Made by a program: the position numbers and the translations under genes. The notes under the pieces are model-generated. The model worked only from the letters and a program-made list of their open reading frames with translations, did not search any database and was not told the DNA's origin. Positions 26,218 to 36,037 of a stretch of 64,000 nt of DNA are shown here, piece after piece (position 1 is the stretch's first letter; every line of letters starts with the position of its first letter). The stretch comes from Methanocaldococcus sp. FS406-22 (lineage in GTDB: Archaea; AGJL01; Methanococci; Methanococcales; Methanocaldococcaceae), in assembly GCF_000025525.1 (NCBI RefSeq), contig NC_013887.1, positions 46,729-110,728 on the forward strand, given 5' to 3'.

Positions 26218-26607
26218 TTATTTTTTGAACCTCTTCTTAGGTGTTGTTCCATCGTGTGGAACTGGTGTAACATCTTCAATTCTTCCAATTCTCAATCCAG
26301 CTCTTGCTAAAGCTCTGATAGCAGCTTGAGCCCCAGGTCCTGGGTTTTTCTGCCCACTTCCTCCTGGAGCTCTAACCTTTATGTGGATATTTTCAATACC
26401 TCTTTCTTTTAATATTTCTGCTAATTTAAATGCTGCCTGCATTGCTGCGTAAGGTGAACCTTCATCTCTCTGGTTTCTTGTAACCATTCCCCCAGAAACT
26501 CTCGCAATAGTTTCAGCTCCTGTAATGTCTGTTGCGTGGATTATTGTGTTGTTGTAGGATGAGTAGATATGAACTATTCCCCATTTTTCTTTTTTTGTCT
26601 CTGCCAT
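26218..26607 (-). CDS. rps11: Ribosomal protein uS11
   Basis: 129 residues of small-subunit S11: [33 protein letters not shown], the [30 protein letters not shown] region and the basic tail [12 protein letters not shown] at 26607 after GGTGAAAC. Eleven bases before rpoD. Confidence 0.97.
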   Translation of the reverse strand: MAETKKEKWGIVHIYSSYNNTIIHATDITGAETIARVSGGMVTRNQRDEGSPYAAMQAAFKLAEILKERGIENIHIKVRAPGGSGQKNPGPGAQAAIRALARAGLRIGRIEDVTPVPHDGTTPKKRFKK

Positions 26608-26622
26608 AGTGTTTCACCTTAT

Positions 26623-27183
26623 TTATTCTGTTTCTGATGCTTGTGTTTCTTCTGTTAGTCCGACAATTTTAGCTCTTTCTGGATGGTTTTCATCATTGAA
26701 TGGGGAGTTTTTAGCATAGCTGATTTTATCTTCTTCCTCAACTGTTACCATGTAGCTTGGAGCAGTAACAACTCTACCATTAACTGCTATATGTCCATGA
26801 ACTATTAACTGTCTTGCTTGTCTTGGTGTTCTTGCCAATCCTTTTCTAAATACAAGTGTTTGTAATCTTCTTTCTAAGATATCTTCAACTGTTAATGATA
26901 AGACATCATCTAATGTTGGATTTTCAACTTTTAAGATACCATATTTTTTCAATACATTGAAAAGTTGAACAGCCTCTTTAGCCCCTTGCTCTGTTCTGTC
27001 GCTGATTAATCTTCTTGCCTGTCTTCTGTATTTTCTTAAAATTGTCTCTGCTTTCCAAACTTCTCTCTTTCTTCTTAAACCATACTTTCTACATAATTCT
27101 TTTTCTCTCTCAATTCTCTCTTTAATCCATGGATGGTTTGGTGTTTCGTATGTCTTTTTAAATCTTCTCCTTGGATCTCCCAT
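26623..27183 (-). CDS. rps4: Ribosomal protein uS4
   Basis: 186 residues, S4 core with [11 protein letters not shown] and the RNA-binding S4 domain [31 protein letters not shown] near 110. ATG at 27183 after GGTGATTAG. The C-terminal tail [11 protein letters not shown] is acidic. Confidence 0.97.
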   Translation of the reverse strand: MGDPRRRFKKTYETPNHPWIKERIEREKELCRKYGLRRKREVWKAETILRKYRRQARRLISDRTEQGAKEAVQLFNVLKKYGILKVENPTLDDVLSLTVEDILERRLQTLVFRKGLARTPRQARQLIVHGHIAVNGRVVTAPSYMVTVEEEDKISYAKNSPFNDENHPERAKIVGLTEETQASETE

Positions 27184-27238
27184 CTAATCACCTTCAATAA
27201 TTTTTTAAATGTTATGCTATAGTGTTTTAGTTATTAAT

Positions 27239-27703
27239 TTATTTCTTTCTTCTTGAAACTCCAACTGTTTGTCCTCTTCTGAATGTACTTCTTGTTCTCT
27301 GTCCTCTACATGGCAATCCAAGTTCGTGTCTAATTCCTCTATAACATCTGATTCTCTTCAATCTGTTTATATCTTCTTGTTTTATAATCATTAGGTCACT
27401 TTCAATAACGTGTTTATCCTCTCCAGTAACATAATCTTTTCTTCTGTTAAACATCCATGATGGGATTCCAAATTTAGCAGGGTCTGCCAATACTTCTTCA
27501 ATTTTCTTGACTTCTTCCTCTGTTAAATAACCAGCTAATTTGTTAGGGTCTAATTTAGTAACTCTTATAACTGCCCTTGCCATTGCCTCTCCAACACCGT
27601 AGATGTCTTGGAGAGCCATTATTAACTTCTTGTTCCCATCTAAGTCTGTCCTTGAAACTCTAATTAAGTATTTAAATTCAGAATTTTGCATATTCTCGGT
27701 CAA
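27239..27703 (-). CDS. rps13: Ribosomal protein uS13
   Basis: 154 residues from the TTG at 27703, which has GGAGGTG five bases upstream; the ATG at 27691 would be too far from it. Motifs: [25 protein letters not shown] (H2TH) and [36 protein letters not shown]. First gene of this ribosomal operon; tRNA-Ser lies just upstream. Confidence 0.95.
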   Translation of the reverse strand: MTENMQNSEFKYLIRVSRTDLDGNKKLIMALQDIYGVGEAMARAVIRVTKLDPNKLAGYLTEEEVKKIEEVLADPAKFGIPSWMFNRRKDYVTGEDKHVIESDLMIIKQEDINRLKRIRCYRGIRHELGLPCRGQRTRSTFRRGQTVGVSRRKK

Positions 27704-27762
27704 GGTTGCACCTCCATAATTCGTGTTTTACTAATAAATATTTAAAAAATAAAAAGAAGTGG

Positions 27763-27848
27763 CGCGGAGGGGGGGATTTGAACCCCCGCGGGGCAAAGCC
27801 CCATGGGATCTCCAGTCCCACGCCTTGGCCGGGCTAGGCTACCTCCGC
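27763..27848 (-). tRNA. tRNA-Ser (GGA)
   Basis: 86-base tRNA with a long variable arm (GGGGCTTTGCCCC). Acceptor GCGGAGG/CCTCCGC, anticodon loop CTGGAGA with anticodon GGA, T arm GGTTCAAATCC; CCA is encoded at 27760-27762. It lies just upstream of the rps13 operon on the same strand. Confidence 0.95.
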
Positions 27849-28124
27849 TCTGAAACGTGTTTTATTTAAATTATACCCGTTTTATATAGTTTTGTTTATG
27901 GGCTTTATATATTGCTACAATCCTCAACGTTATGATTAATGTAGGAATACTTATATATTATTTTCGGTTTTTTCAAAATGCATGATGTATTTTACAACAC
28001 ATAACATTAACGTGGTGAATAGATAATCCCTACGCTAATATACATAAATTTTAATAAATTTATCTTTATATAAAAATTATTTATATAAAATCTCTAAATG
28101 AAAATATTTGTTATGGGTGTCATT

Positions 28125-28919
28125 ATGTCAGTGAAAGTATCTGAATATATGACAAAAAAGGTTGTTACTGTTTCAAAGGATAATACAGTTAAAGATGTTA
28201 TTAAATTGTTGAGAGAGACTGGACATAATTCATTCCCCGTAGTTGAAAATGGAAAGTTAATAGGGATAGTTTCAGTTCATGATATTGTTGGTAAGGACGA
28301 CAACGAGAAAGTAGAAAATGTAATGACTAAAAGAGAAGATATGGTTGTTACAACCCCTGATGCAAATATAATGGATGTTGGGAGGATAATGTTTAGAACT
28401 GGTTTTTCAAAACTGCCAGTAGTTGATGAAGAAAATAACTTAGTTGGAATTATATCAAATATGGATGTCATTAGGTCTCAGATAGAGAAAACCACACCTA
28501 AAAAATTAGAGAATATAATTAAAACTTATAAAAACTTAGGATACAATTTGAAAGTTGAGAAGAAAGAAGTTGATGTTAATAAATTAAAGCCAACACAGAA
28601 TAAAATCCATGCTGATGAGTTGATTGGAAGGATGTATGAGCTAAAAAAGGGTTTAGCAGAGCCAATAATTGCAATAAAAACAAAAAGAGGAGATTATTAT
28701 ATATTGGTGGATGGGCATCATAGGGCAGTTGCTGCCTATAAGATGGGAGTGCCAAAGCTGGATGCCTATGTTATCTACTTAGACACTGATAAAAAGCTTG
28801 GAATAGAGAAGACAGCCGAAATTATGAATTTAAAATCATTGGAAGATGTTAAGATTGTTGATACTGGGGAAGGAAATAGTGTTAAGGTAATTGAATATAA
28901 CAAAAACAGTATGGGATAA
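28125..28919 (+). CDS. Tandem CBS domains plus a ParB-like nuclease-type domain
   Basis: 264 residues from the ATG at 28125, preceded by GGGTGTC; an ATG at 28098 has no site. Residues 1-125 are two CBS domains (VSEYMTKKVVTVSKDNTVKDVIKLLRETGHNSFPVVENGKLIGIVSVHDIVG and VENVMTKREDMVVTTPDANIMDVGRIMFRTGFSKLPVVDEENNLVGIISNMDV). From about 150 a ParB-like fold follows with LVDGHHRAVAAYKMGV, resembling the catalytic His/Arg motif of ParB/Srx proteins. CBS domains usually bind adenine nucleotides, so this is probably a ligand-sensing regulator. Two bases before the Cgi121 gene; cotranscribed. Confidence 0.8.
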   Translation: MSVKVSEYMTKKVVTVSKDNTVKDVIKLLRETGHNSFPVVENGKLIGIVSVHDIVGKDDNEKVENVMTKREDMVVTTPDANIMDVGRIMFRTGFSKLPVVDEENNLVGIISNMDVIRSQIEKTTPKKLENIIKTYKNLGYNLKVEKKEVDVNKLKPTQNKIHADELIGRMYELKKGLAEPIIAIKTKRGDYYILVDGHHRAVAAYKMGVPKLDAYVIYLDTDKKLGIEKTAEIMNLKSLEDVKIVDTGEGNSVKVIEYNKNSMG

Positions 28920-28921
28920 TT

Positions 28922-29359
28922 ATGATAATTAGAGGAATAAAAGGAGCTAAAATTAATAATGAGATTTTTAATTTAGGCTTGAAATTTCAAATTTTAAATG
29001 CCAACTTAGTAGCTACAAAAAAACACATCTTGCATGCTATAAATCAAGCTAAGACAAAAAAACCTATAGCAAGGAATTTTTGGATGGAGATTTTGGTTAG
29101 AGCCTCTGGACAGAGGCAGATACACGAGGCAATAAAGATTATTGGAGCTAAGGATGGAGATGTATGTGTAGTTTGTGAGGATGAGGAAACATTTAGAAAG
29201 ATTCATGAACTTATTGGTGGAGAGATTGATGATTCAGTCTTAGAGATTAATGAAGAGAAGGAGAGATTAATTAGAGAGGTTTTCAACATTAGAGGATTTG
29301 GAAATCTCGTTGAAAGAGTTTTGGAGAAGATAGCTTTAATTGAATTAAAGAAGGAGTAA
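28922..29359 (+). CDS. cgi121: KEOPS complex subunit Cgi121
   Basis: 145 residues. Cgi121 helps the KEOPS complex (Kae1, Bud32, Cgi121, Pcc1) recruit tRNA for t6A modification. The sequence pattern AKINNEIFNLGLKFQILNANLVATKKHILHAINQAKTKKPIARNFWMEILVRASGQRQIHEAIKIIG, especially FWMEILVRASGQRQIHEAI, is the family core. ATG at 28922 directly after the stop of the CBS gene. No other KEOPS gene lies in the window. Confidence 0.88.
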   Translation: MIIRGIKGAKINNEIFNLGLKFQILNANLVATKKHILHAINQAKTKKPIARNFWMEILVRASGQRQIHEAIKIIGAKDGDVCVVCEDEETFRKIHELIGGEIDDSVLEINEEKERLIREVFNIRGFGNLVERVLEKIALIELKKE

Positions 29360-29369
29360 AGGTGGAAAT

Positions 29370-30578
29370 ATGAAAGTTATTGAGGGAGGAGTTACTGCTC
29401 CAAAGGGATTTAAAGCCAATGGATATAAAGAGGGTAAATATGGGGTTGCTATAATCATCTCTGAAAAAGAGGCAGTTGGAGCTGGAACATTTACAACTAA
29501 CAAAGTTGTAGCTCATCCAGTAGTTTTATCAAGGGAGTTGATAAAAAATAGAGATAAATTTAGAGCTATAGTTGCAAATAGTGGTAATGCAAACTGCTTT
29601 ACAAAGGATGGGATGAAGGATGCTAAAGAGATGCAAAGATTGGTTGCAGAGCTTTTTAATATTAAAGAGGATGAGGTTTTGGTAGCCTCAACCGGAGTTA
29701 TTGGAAGAAAGATGGATATGAGCATTATAAAAGATAGGATAAATAAGGTTTATAATTTAATAAAAGAGGGAAACAGCTCAATAAATGCTGCCAAGGCAAT
29801 AATGACAACTGATACAAAACCAAAAGAAATAGCTGTGGAGTTTGAGGTTAATGGGAAGATAGTTAGAGTTGGAGGTATTGCTAAAGGAGCTGGAATGATA
29901 GCCCCAAATATGTTACATGCCACTATGCTCTGCTTTATAACAACGGATATAGAGATTGATAAAAAAAGCTTAACAGATGTTTTGCAGAGAGTTGTGGATA
30001 AAACATTCAATAACATATCCGTTGATGGAGACACATCAACAAACGATACCGTCTTTATTTTAGCTAATGGATTGAGTGGAGTTAATTATAATGAGTGTAA
30101 GGAAGAGTTTGAAAACGCCCTATTATATGTTTGCAGAGAGCTTGCAAAGATGATTGTTAAGGATGGAGAGGGGGCAACTAAATTTATGGAGGTTGTTGTC
30201 AAAGGAGCTAAAACTATGGATGATGCAATTAAAGCTTCAAAGGCAATAGTTAATTCCTTACTTGTAAAAACTGCTGTGTTTGGAGGAGACCCAAACTGGG
30301 GAAGAATTGTTGCAGCAGTTGGATACAGCGGAGCTGATTTTAATCCAGAGGTTGTTGATGTTATATTGAGTAATTATAAAGATGAAGTTTATTTGGTTAA
30401 AGATGGCATTCCATTGGCTGATGAAGGAACTGAAGAGTTAAAAAAAGCAGAGGAGATTATGAAATCAGATGAAATAAAGATAGTTGTTGATTTGAAAATG
30501 GGTGAGTTTGAAAATGTTTGTTATGGGTGTGATTTAAGCTATGAGTATGTTAGAATTAATGCTGAATATACTACATAA
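29370..30578 (+). CDS. argJ: Glutamate N-acetyltransferase / ornithine acetyltransferase
   Basis: 402 residues. Transfers acetyl from N-acetylornithine to glutamate in arginine synthesis. N-terminal nucleophile enzyme that cleaves itself: the site GGIAKGAGMIAPNMLHATMLCFITTD near 170-195 holds the conserved ATML with Thr as the nucleophile. Further motifs SGNANCFTKDG near 72 and FGGDPNWGRIVAAVGYSGA near 308. ATG at 29370 after GGTGG. Follows cgi121 with a 10-bp gap; likely same transcript. Confidence 0.95.
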   Translation: MKVIEGGVTAPKGFKANGYKEGKYGVAIIISEKEAVGAGTFTTNKVVAHPVVLSRELIKNRDKFRAIVANSGNANCFTKDGMKDAKEMQRLVAELFNIKEDEVLVASTGVIGRKMDMSIIKDRINKVYNLIKEGNSSINAAKAIMTTDTKPKEIAVEFEVNGKIVRVGGIAKGAGMIAPNMLHATMLCFITTDIEIDKKSLTDVLQRVVDKTFNNISVDGDTSTNDTVFILANGLSGVNYNECKEEFENALLYVCRELAKMIVKDGEGATKFMEVVVKGAKTMDDAIKASKAIVNSLLVKTAVFGGDPNWGRIVAAVGYSGADFNPEVVDVILSNYKDEVYLVKDGIPLADEGTEELKKAEEIMKSDEIKIVVDLKMGEFENVCYGCDLSYEYVRINAEYTT

Positions 30579-30657
30579 TTATTTTTTGTTTTCCAAATAT
30601 AAAAATATACAAATATATACGAGAATAAAAAATAGATAGTAAAAAATCCAGCCAAAT

Positions 30658-31116
30658 TTACTTGATTGGAACGAACATTGAGCTTCTTGTAGCTCCCATA
30701 CCAGGAGCTCCGTGCTGAACTGGTTTTCTTGTTAATGAGAACTCTCCTAAGTAGTGCCCAATCATTTCTGGAGTTACTTTAACTTCAACGAACTCTTTTC
30801 CGTTATAAACTCCAAATGTTAAACCAACCATATCTGGTGTTATAACAAAGTCTCTGCAGTGTGTTCTTATAATTCTTGGTTCTTTACCTTTGTTTAATAA
30901 TCTTCTTGCTTTTTTAATTTTCATAGCTAATTTTTTCTGTTGTGGAGTTAAACCTCTCAATAATGTTCTTCTCTGTCTTGCAGGCAACAACTTTGCAAAC
31001 TCTCTCAAAGGCATTTGTTGAAGCTCTTCTAAAGTGTAACCTCTGTATCTAAACTCTATCTTTTTTGAAATTACTTGTTTTTTCTTTTTAATTCTTCTTC
31101 TCCTTGCAGATGCCAT
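30658..31116 (-). CDS. rps19: Ribosomal protein uS19
   Basis: 152 residues with the archaeal N-terminal extension and the S19 core [23 protein letters not shown] and [70 protein letters not shown] at 31116 after GGTGAC. Last gene of the L3-L4-L23-L2-S19 string here; the usual next genes (L22, S3, ...) are elsewhere. Confidence 0.97.
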   Translation of the reverse strand: MASARRRRIKKKKQVISKKIEFRYRGYTLEELQQMPLREFAKLLPARQRRTLLRGLTPQQKKLAMKIKKARRLLNKGKEPRIIRTHCRDFVITPDMVGLTFGVYNGKEFVEVKVTPEMIGHYLGEFSLTRKPVQHGAPGMGATRSSMFVPIK

Positions 31117-31182
31117 ATTTAGTCACCTTAAGTTATTTGTGTTTTGTTTAACTAAAAATATAAAAATTTAATAGATAAGAGA

Positions 31183-31911
31183 TTATTTCCTGACTCCAGT
31201 TCTTCTTGCAGATATGTGTCCGACCTTTCTTCCTGGTGGAACCTTCTTTCTTGAGACAGTTGTTGGTTTTCCAGTGTGCTGGTGTCTTCCTCCACCGAAT
31301 GGGTGGTCAACAGCGTTCATTGCAACTCCTCTAACTCTTGGCCACTTAACAGCCTTAGCTTTCATAGCATGATACTTCTTACCAGCTTTAACGAATGGCT
31401 TCTCTTTTCTTCCTCCACCAGCAACAACCCCAATTGTAGCCCTACACATTGAGTGTAAAGCTTTAATATGCCCAGATGGTAATTTAACATAAGTTCTTTC
31501 TCCATCGTGTGTTAATATGTGAGCGTAGCAACCTCCTGCTCTTACAAGCTTACCTCCATCTCCTGGAACTGTTTCTATGTTGAAGACAGGGATCCCTTCT
31601 GGAATGGCTCCTAATGGTAAAATGTTTCCTGGCTTTATCTCTGCAGAGACACCACACTCAATGATATCTCCAACTTTTACACCTTCTGGAACAACTAATA
31701 ATCCTTCTTCTCCTGTTTCATATTCAACTTTTGCAACTGGAGCACTTCTTCCTGGGTCGTGTAATATGTCTATTATTTTACCCAAAACTTTTCCTTTTTT
31801 CTCTAATTCATCAAATCTTCTGTATTTTGCTTCTCCCCTTCTTTTGTGTGAAGGGCAAGTGTAGGTTGGTGTTCCCCTACCTCTTCTTTGAGAGATTAAT
31901 CTTTTTCCCAT
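31183..31911 (-). CDS. rpl2: Ribosomal protein uL2
   Basis: 242 residues from the ATG at 31911 (MGKRLISQRRGRG), with GGTGGTGA just upstream. L2 core: YTCPSHKRRGEAKYRRFD, IECGVSAEIKPGNILPLGAIPEG and the C-terminal RGVAMNAVDHPFGGGRHQHTGKPTTVSRKKVPPGRKVG, which contributes the histidine near the peptidyl transferase centre. Minus strand in the S10-like cluster. Confidence 0.97.
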   Translation of the reverse strand: MGKRLISQRRGRGTPTYTCPSHKRRGEAKYRRFDELEKKGKVLGKIIDILHDPGRSAPVAKVEYETGEEGLLVVPEGVKVGDIIECGVSAEIKPGNILPLGAIPEGIPVFNIETVPGDGGKLVRAGGCYAHILTHDGERTYVKLPSGHIKALHSMCRATIGVVAGGGRKEKPFVKAGKKYHAMKAKAVKWPRVRGVAMNAVDHPFGGGRHQHTGKPTTVSRKKVPPGRKVGHISARRTGVRK

Positions 31912-31969
31912 CTTCACCACCACTTATGATAAATTTTTAAGTGTTTCAATTATTTAAAAACTTATTTAA

Positions 31970-32230
31970 TTAGTAGATTCCCAAGCTTGCTGCTATTTTA
32001 CTTGCGTCATATCCTTCTTTCAACTTAACGTAAGCTTTCTTTTCCCCTTTTGGTGTTATTAATGTATTTACTTTCTCAACTTCAACATCAAACAACTCTT
32101 TCATAGCCCTCTTTATATCCTCTTTTGTAGCTCTTCTATCAACATAAAATACTAATTTGTTTTCTTCTTCAATCATTCTAACAGTTTTTTCTGTAACTAC
32201 TGGAGCTTTTATTACATCAAAGGCATCCAT
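31970..32230 (-). CDS. rpl23: Ribosomal protein uL23
   Basis: 86 residues: [57 protein letters not shown], the L23 signature. Sits at the exit tunnel mouth. ATG at 32230 after GGGGAT. Between rpl4 and rpl2. Confidence 0.97.
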   Translation of the reverse strand: MDAFDVIKAPVVTEKTVRMIEEENKLVFYVDRRATKEDIKRAMKELFDVEVEKVNTLITPKGEKKAYVKLKEGYDASKIAASLGIY

Positions 32231-32258
32231 TTTTATCCCCTTGTTTCTACCTTTTTAT

Positions 32259-33017
32259 TTATTCAAATCTCTCTTTTAATTTCTCTAATGCACTTTCAGT
32301 CCATACGGTTAATCTTCCAGCAACTCCCCCAGGAGCTAAGTGTATAATTCCTAAATCCTTAGCAGTTATAACATCAACTCCTGGCAAGTTTCTTGAAGCT
32401 AATATAGCGTTGCATTTATCTCCAACAACAACTAAGATACTTCTTGGTTTTTTGTATCTTCTTCCTCTCATCTTACCTTTTCCAGCTCTAATCTTAATTC
32501 CATTCTTAGCTCTTATAACATCACTACTAATTCCTAATTTTTCAAATACTGCAAATACATCCTTTGTTTTTTGTAACTCTTCAAATGAGCTTTCAACAAC
32601 TATTGGTAAGTTTTCAGTTTCAAAGATATGCCCTCTCTCTTTAACTAATTCAGGGTTTGCTGTAGCTGCAATAGCACTCTTTATTGCTTTAATTCTTTCT
32701 TTTTTATTTACTCTTTCCCATAATATTTTCTCAACTTTTGGTGGGTGTGCTCTTCTTCCACCAACTGCTTGTGGAACTCTTGCAGCCCATCCTTGTGGAA
32801 CTCTATCTACTCTCGCTCTACCATGCCCTTTACCAATGTTTTTAGCACTTGTTCTCATCCCTGCCATTGGGTCTGAACCTTTTGGCTGCAATCTTGCTGT
32901 AAATGCAGATAAGAATGCTCTTTTAATTAAATCTGGTCTATATTCTTCTTCAAATACTGCTGGTAAGTCAATTTCTTTAACTGCCTCTCCATTTAAATTG
33001 TAAACAACTGCCTTCAT
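32259..33017 (-). CDS. rpl4: Ribosomal protein uL4
   Basis: 252 residues, archaeal/eukaryotic L4 length. [42 protein letters not shown] near 55 and the C-terminal [19 protein letters not shown]... match. ATG at 33017 after GGTGG. Follows rpl3. Confidence 0.97.
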   Translation of the reverse strand: MKAVVYNLNGEAVKEIDLPAVFEEEYRPDLIKRAFLSAFTARLQPKGSDPMAGMRTSAKNIGKGHGRARVDRVPQGWAARVPQAVGGRRAHPPKVEKILWERVNKKERIKAIKSAIAATANPELVKERGHIFETENLPIVVESSFEELQKTKDVFAVFEKLGISSDVIRAKNGIKIRAGKGKMRGRRYKKPRSILVVVGDKCNAILASRNLPGVDVITAKDLGIIHLAPGGVAGRLTVWTESALEKLKERFE

Positions 33018-33059
33018 TATTATCCACCTTCTCTCTCCATTATTTTAAAGTGTTTTTAT

Positions 33060-34067
33060 TTACTTACCCTGCTTTGATGTTGTGCTTATGTATGTAATTT
33101 CAGGTACTTTGATTAATGGCTCCTGTGGTCTTATAGCTCTTCTTAATACAATTAATCTCTTTGCAGGCCCTTGAACTGAGCCTTTTAATACAACATAGTT
33201 GTTTCTTATAACCCCATAGTGTAAGAATCCTCCTTTTGGAGTTATTTCATCCCCATTATTTCCAATCTTTAATATTCTCTTGTTGTATTCAGTTCTTTGG
33301 TGGTATCCCATTTGTCCAGGCATTGGAACACTCCACATAACCATCTTTGGTTGCCATGGCCCTATTGAACCAACGTGTCTTCCAACACCTTTTCTTGCGT
33401 GCTTACCAAATTGTATCTTAACTCCCCATCTTTTAACTTGCCCTTGGAATCCTTTACCTTTTGTTACTCCAATTGTATCAACTAACTCTCCCTCTTGGAA
33501 TACATCTGTAATGTTTAACTGCTTACCTAAAATCTCTTTAGCGTAGTTTAATCTCTCTTCAATATCTTTTCCTCCAATTCTAATTTCTAAGATTTCTGGT
33601 TTTTTCTTTGGAAGGCATGTTAATTTTGGATTTGTATGGACTAAAACTCTAACATCTTCAATTTTATCTTTTAACGCTTCTAAATCTTCAACTGTCTTTC
33701 TGTCTTCTTTCTTTGGCAATTTGATTTTTCTTTCTAATTCTTTGTCTAAGTTGTCTGCCCAAACTTCTGTTAATGTTGTTAGGTAGTTTCTCTCATTTCT
33801 TCCATAAACTCTTATAGCACATACGTTGATTGGTGGAGCTTCTAATATTGTGATTGGTGTAAATATTTCTTGTCCAGCATTTGGGCTTTTTGGGTTATCT
33901 TCCTTAATAAATGCATGGCTCATTCCTGCTTTATATACAGGGAATGCCTGTAACCTCACGGTCTCTTCTTCTGGCCAGCTTCTGATTCTTGGAACTGGTC
34001 TTTTTGCTCTTTTTCTTGGACTGAATGCCAATGAACCTCTTCTTGGTCTGTTAATATTTAACCCCAT
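33060..34067 (-). CDS. rpl3: Ribosomal protein uL3
   Basis: 335 residues. N-terminal [26 protein letters not shown], the core [67 protein letters not shown] near 215 fits archaeal L3. ATG at 34067 after GGAGG. First gene of the minus-strand cluster; its leader region carries a stem-loop at 34155-34197. Confidence 0.97.
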   Translation of the reverse strand: MGLNINRPRRGSLAFSPRKRAKRPVPRIRSWPEEETVRLQAFPVYKAGMSHAFIKEDNPKSPNAGQEIFTPITILEAPPINVCAIRVYGRNERNYLTTLTEVWADNLDKELERKIKLPKKEDRKTVEDLEALKDKIEDVRVLVHTNPKLTCLPKKKPEILEIRIGGKDIEERLNYAKEILGKQLNITDVFQEGELVDTIGVTKGKGFQGQVKRWGVKIQFGKHARKGVGRHVGSIGPWQPKMVMWSVPMPGQMGYHQRTEYNKRILKIGNNGDEITPKGGFLHYGVIRNNYVVLKGSVQGPAKRLIVLRRAIRPQEPLIKVPEITYISTTSKQGK

Positions 34068-34154
34068 AATCTAACCTCCAGCATATTTATTAACATCTTT
34101 AAAATTTTTTATTTGAGTGTTTTGTTGATTTAATATCTAAATAGCTTTTTATTT

Positions 34155-34197
34155 TGCAAACCTGTCATTGCCCCCCAACGGGCTTTTCAGGTTTGCA
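34155..34197 (-). repeat. Stem-loop in the leader of the rpl3 operon
   Basis: TGCAAACCTG (34155-34164) and CAGGTTTGCA (34188-34197) form a perfect 10-bp stem with a 23-base loop that itself contains GCCCGTTGGGGGGC. On the minus strand it lies about 90-130 bases before the rpl3 ATG, within the likely leader or promoter region. It could be a ribosomal-protein autoregulation site, a leader hairpin, or the remnant of a small element. A MITE begins three bases further upstream. Confidence 0.45.
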
Positions 34198-34200
34198 TTG

Positions 34201-34290
34201 TAGGACTTTCGCAGTTTATATATTTTGCTTTGGAACTTAGATGCTGAAGCATCAATATTTAATAACAGATTTCTTCCTGCGAAAGTCCTA
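34201..34290. mobile_element. Hairpin MITE, copy 2
   Basis: 90-bp element with perfect inverted ends TAGGACTTTCGCAG / CTGCGAAAGTCCTA and an internal stem GATGC-TGAA-GCATC. The bases TG/CA extend the palindrome by two on each side. It is closely similar to the minus strand of copy 1 at 8942-9032 (shared GTTTATATATTT, GGAACTTAGATGC). The word CATTG occurs on both sides, near 34196-34200 and 34294-34298, which could be a target duplication but is not adjacent on the right. Confidence 0.8.
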
Positions 34291-34390
34291 CATCATTGAG
34301 GTATAAATTAATAATGGATTAGTGTAATAAAAGAAAAGGAGTGTATAAACAAATACTAACAAATGGGTATATAAAATTTTTGGTGATATT

Positions 34391-34993
34391 ATGGACGAGC
34401 TAAATTACTTAATAAACTACCTTGCAAATAAGGATAGTGTTAGAGAAGAAATTTTAAAATTATCAAGAGAAATAACAAGAGATTGTGCAATGTTGATTAG
34501 GAAAATACACAAATCAGATGATAAAGATGAGTTTAAAGATAAATTAAATGAGATATCAGAAAAAATTAAAAAACTAAATGGCTTAGCAACATTTCCAGAG
34601 TTCGTTGGATATTTATCTACTCCTCAACAGGAATTTGTTGAAGCTCTCTCCCTATATATGATAAAGTTTGATAATAAGATTCCAAGTTTCAAAGAGCTTG
34701 ATTTTATTAAAGAAGAGAACTACATTTTAGGTTTGGCTGATGTTATTGGAGAGTTGAGGAGGGAAGTGTTAGAAGCGATGAAAAATGATAATTTAGCGGA
34801 GGTTGAAAGATATTTCAAATTTATGGAAGATTTATATGAATTTTTAATGAACTTTGATTATTATCATGTTGTGGATAATTTGAGAAGGAAGCAAGACATT
34901 AGTAGAGGAATCTTAGAAAAAACTCATGGGGATATTGTGATGTTTATTGAAAATCTTAAGCTTAGAAAGGAATTAAAGAAATTACAATTGTAA
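34391..34993 (+). CDS. Translin family protein
   Basis: 200 residues, all helical. Translin and its relatives bind single-stranded RNA/DNA; TRAX-type members carry nuclease residues. The hallmark YILGLADVIGELRREVLEAM (near residue 118) matches the translin signature, and REEILKLSREITRDCAMLIRKIHK matches the N-terminal half. ATG at 34391 after GGTGAT. It converges on pelota, whose last base touches its stop. Role in archaea not established. Confidence 0.85.
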   Translation: MDELNYLINYLANKDSVREEILKLSREITRDCAMLIRKIHKSDDKDEFKDKLNEISEKIKKLNGLATFPEFVGYLSTPQQEFVEALSLYMIKFDNKIPSFKELDFIKEENYILGLADVIGELRREVLEAMKNDNLAEVERYFKFMEDLYEFLMNFDYYHVVDNLRRKQDISRGILEKTHGDIVMFIENLKLRKELKKLQL

Positions 34994-36037
34994 TTATTCA
35001 ATAGGGAATCTTAATAAGCCTGCTATTCCTCCCAATGCTTTTAATTGCTTTCCAGCATCATGTTCAGAGGAAACGATAACTACTTTCCCACCCATCTCTT
35101 CAGTAGTATCTATTATTTTTTCTATTTCATGATTTCTTACCAAACTATCTGAAACTAATAATGTGTCTATAGCTGAGTATTCTAAAGCTTTTTTTACCTC
35201 GTCAATACCATAAACTGCCAATCCTTTTTTAGCTATCTCTTCTAAAAGTTTTTCGATTAATTGTGTTTCTTTTGCAACCCTTGATTCAGCATATATTCTA
35301 TTGATAATCCCTCTTTTGATAACTTCATTTAATCCAGCTCTTGATGTTGTTGATATGCTCTCAACTACAATCTTATTTTTAAGCTCGGGATATTGGGAAG
35401 AGATAAAATTGTAAAAGCTATTTTTTGCAAATCCTGGGCCTGCAACCAAAATATTATCAACATCATACTCCATCAAAACCTTCGCTATCTCATGATAATA
35501 CTCTTTTTTAAGCTCTTCATTAATTTTATAGTCCAATTTTTTTGAAGTGTGAGATTTTATTGAGCAGATTTCCTTTATGCTGTAATCTCTAACTTCGAAG
35601 ATATCTGCTTCTTCATCGTCCATAACAACAACTAAAACCTTTGGTCTTTTAGATGATTCAATAGCTTCCTTTATTCTCTCTATTTGCCATTTTTTCCAAT
35701 TCTTTTCAATTGAAAGCTCATCAAATGGCTTAATTTCAATTGTATGATGACTGCCGAGAGGAACGTCATCTGGCCCATGAATTATAGTCCCTAAAATTCT
35801 AACTCTTTTTGTGTTTTCATCAAATTCTACATTTTTTACTTCAATTCCTAAAAACATTTTCCTCTTAGCTCCCCTATCTGCCCTAATGACATCTCCTTTA
35901 TCTTGCACTCTTCTCTCAGTAACTGCAAATACCTTATCACCTTCCTCAATAATGTTATACAATACCCATAAATCATCTAAATTTTCAGGCATAAGCTTAA
36001 TAATTTGTTTTTGCGGAATTTCTTCAATAATTTTCAT
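34994..36037 (-). CDS. pelA: Pelota (Dom34-type) ribosome rescue factor
   Basis: 347 residues. Pelota binds stalled ribosomes with aEF1A and leads to subunit splitting by ABCE1. Domain 1 includes VTERRVQDKGDVIRADRGAKRKMFLGIEVKNVEFDENTKRVRILGTI; central domain AGPGFAKNSFYNFIS near 200; C-terminal L7Ae-like domain VYGIDEVKKALEYSAIDTLLVSDS near 285. The ATG at 36037 follows AGGAGGTG. The first 14 codons are repeated upstream at 36161-36202, separated by a hairpin-rich insert; see the scar described there. Confidence 0.93.
   Translation of the reverse strand: MKIIEEIPQKQIIKLMPENLDDLWVLYNIIEEGDKVFAVTERRVQDKGDVIRADRGAKRKMFLGIEVKNVEFDENTKRVRILGTIIHGPDDVPLGSHHTIEIKPFDELSIEKNWKKWQIERIKEAIESSKRPKVLVVVMDDEEADIFEVRDYSIKEICSIKSHTSKKLDYKINEELKKEYYHEIAKVLMEYDVDNILVAGPGFAKNSFYNFISSQYPELKNKIVVESISTTSRAGLNEVIKRGIINRIYAESRVAKETQLIEKLLEEIAKKGLAVYGIDEVKKALEYSAIDTLLVSDSLVRNHEIEKIIDTTEEMGGKVVIVSSEHDAGKQLKALGGIAGLLRFPIE

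Larger units (their letters stand above)
34068..34390. other. Intergenic region between divergent rpl3 and translin-like genes
   Basis: The 323 bases hold the 10-bp stem-loop at 34155-34197, the MITE at 34201-34290, and presumably promoters for both directions. I see no gene. Confidence 0.7.

Noticed and set aside
27900..28100. A weak inverted repeat between tRNA-Ser and the CBS gene (CAACGTTATG.../...CATTAACGTGG)
   Set aside because: Mismatched and AT-rich; likely chance.
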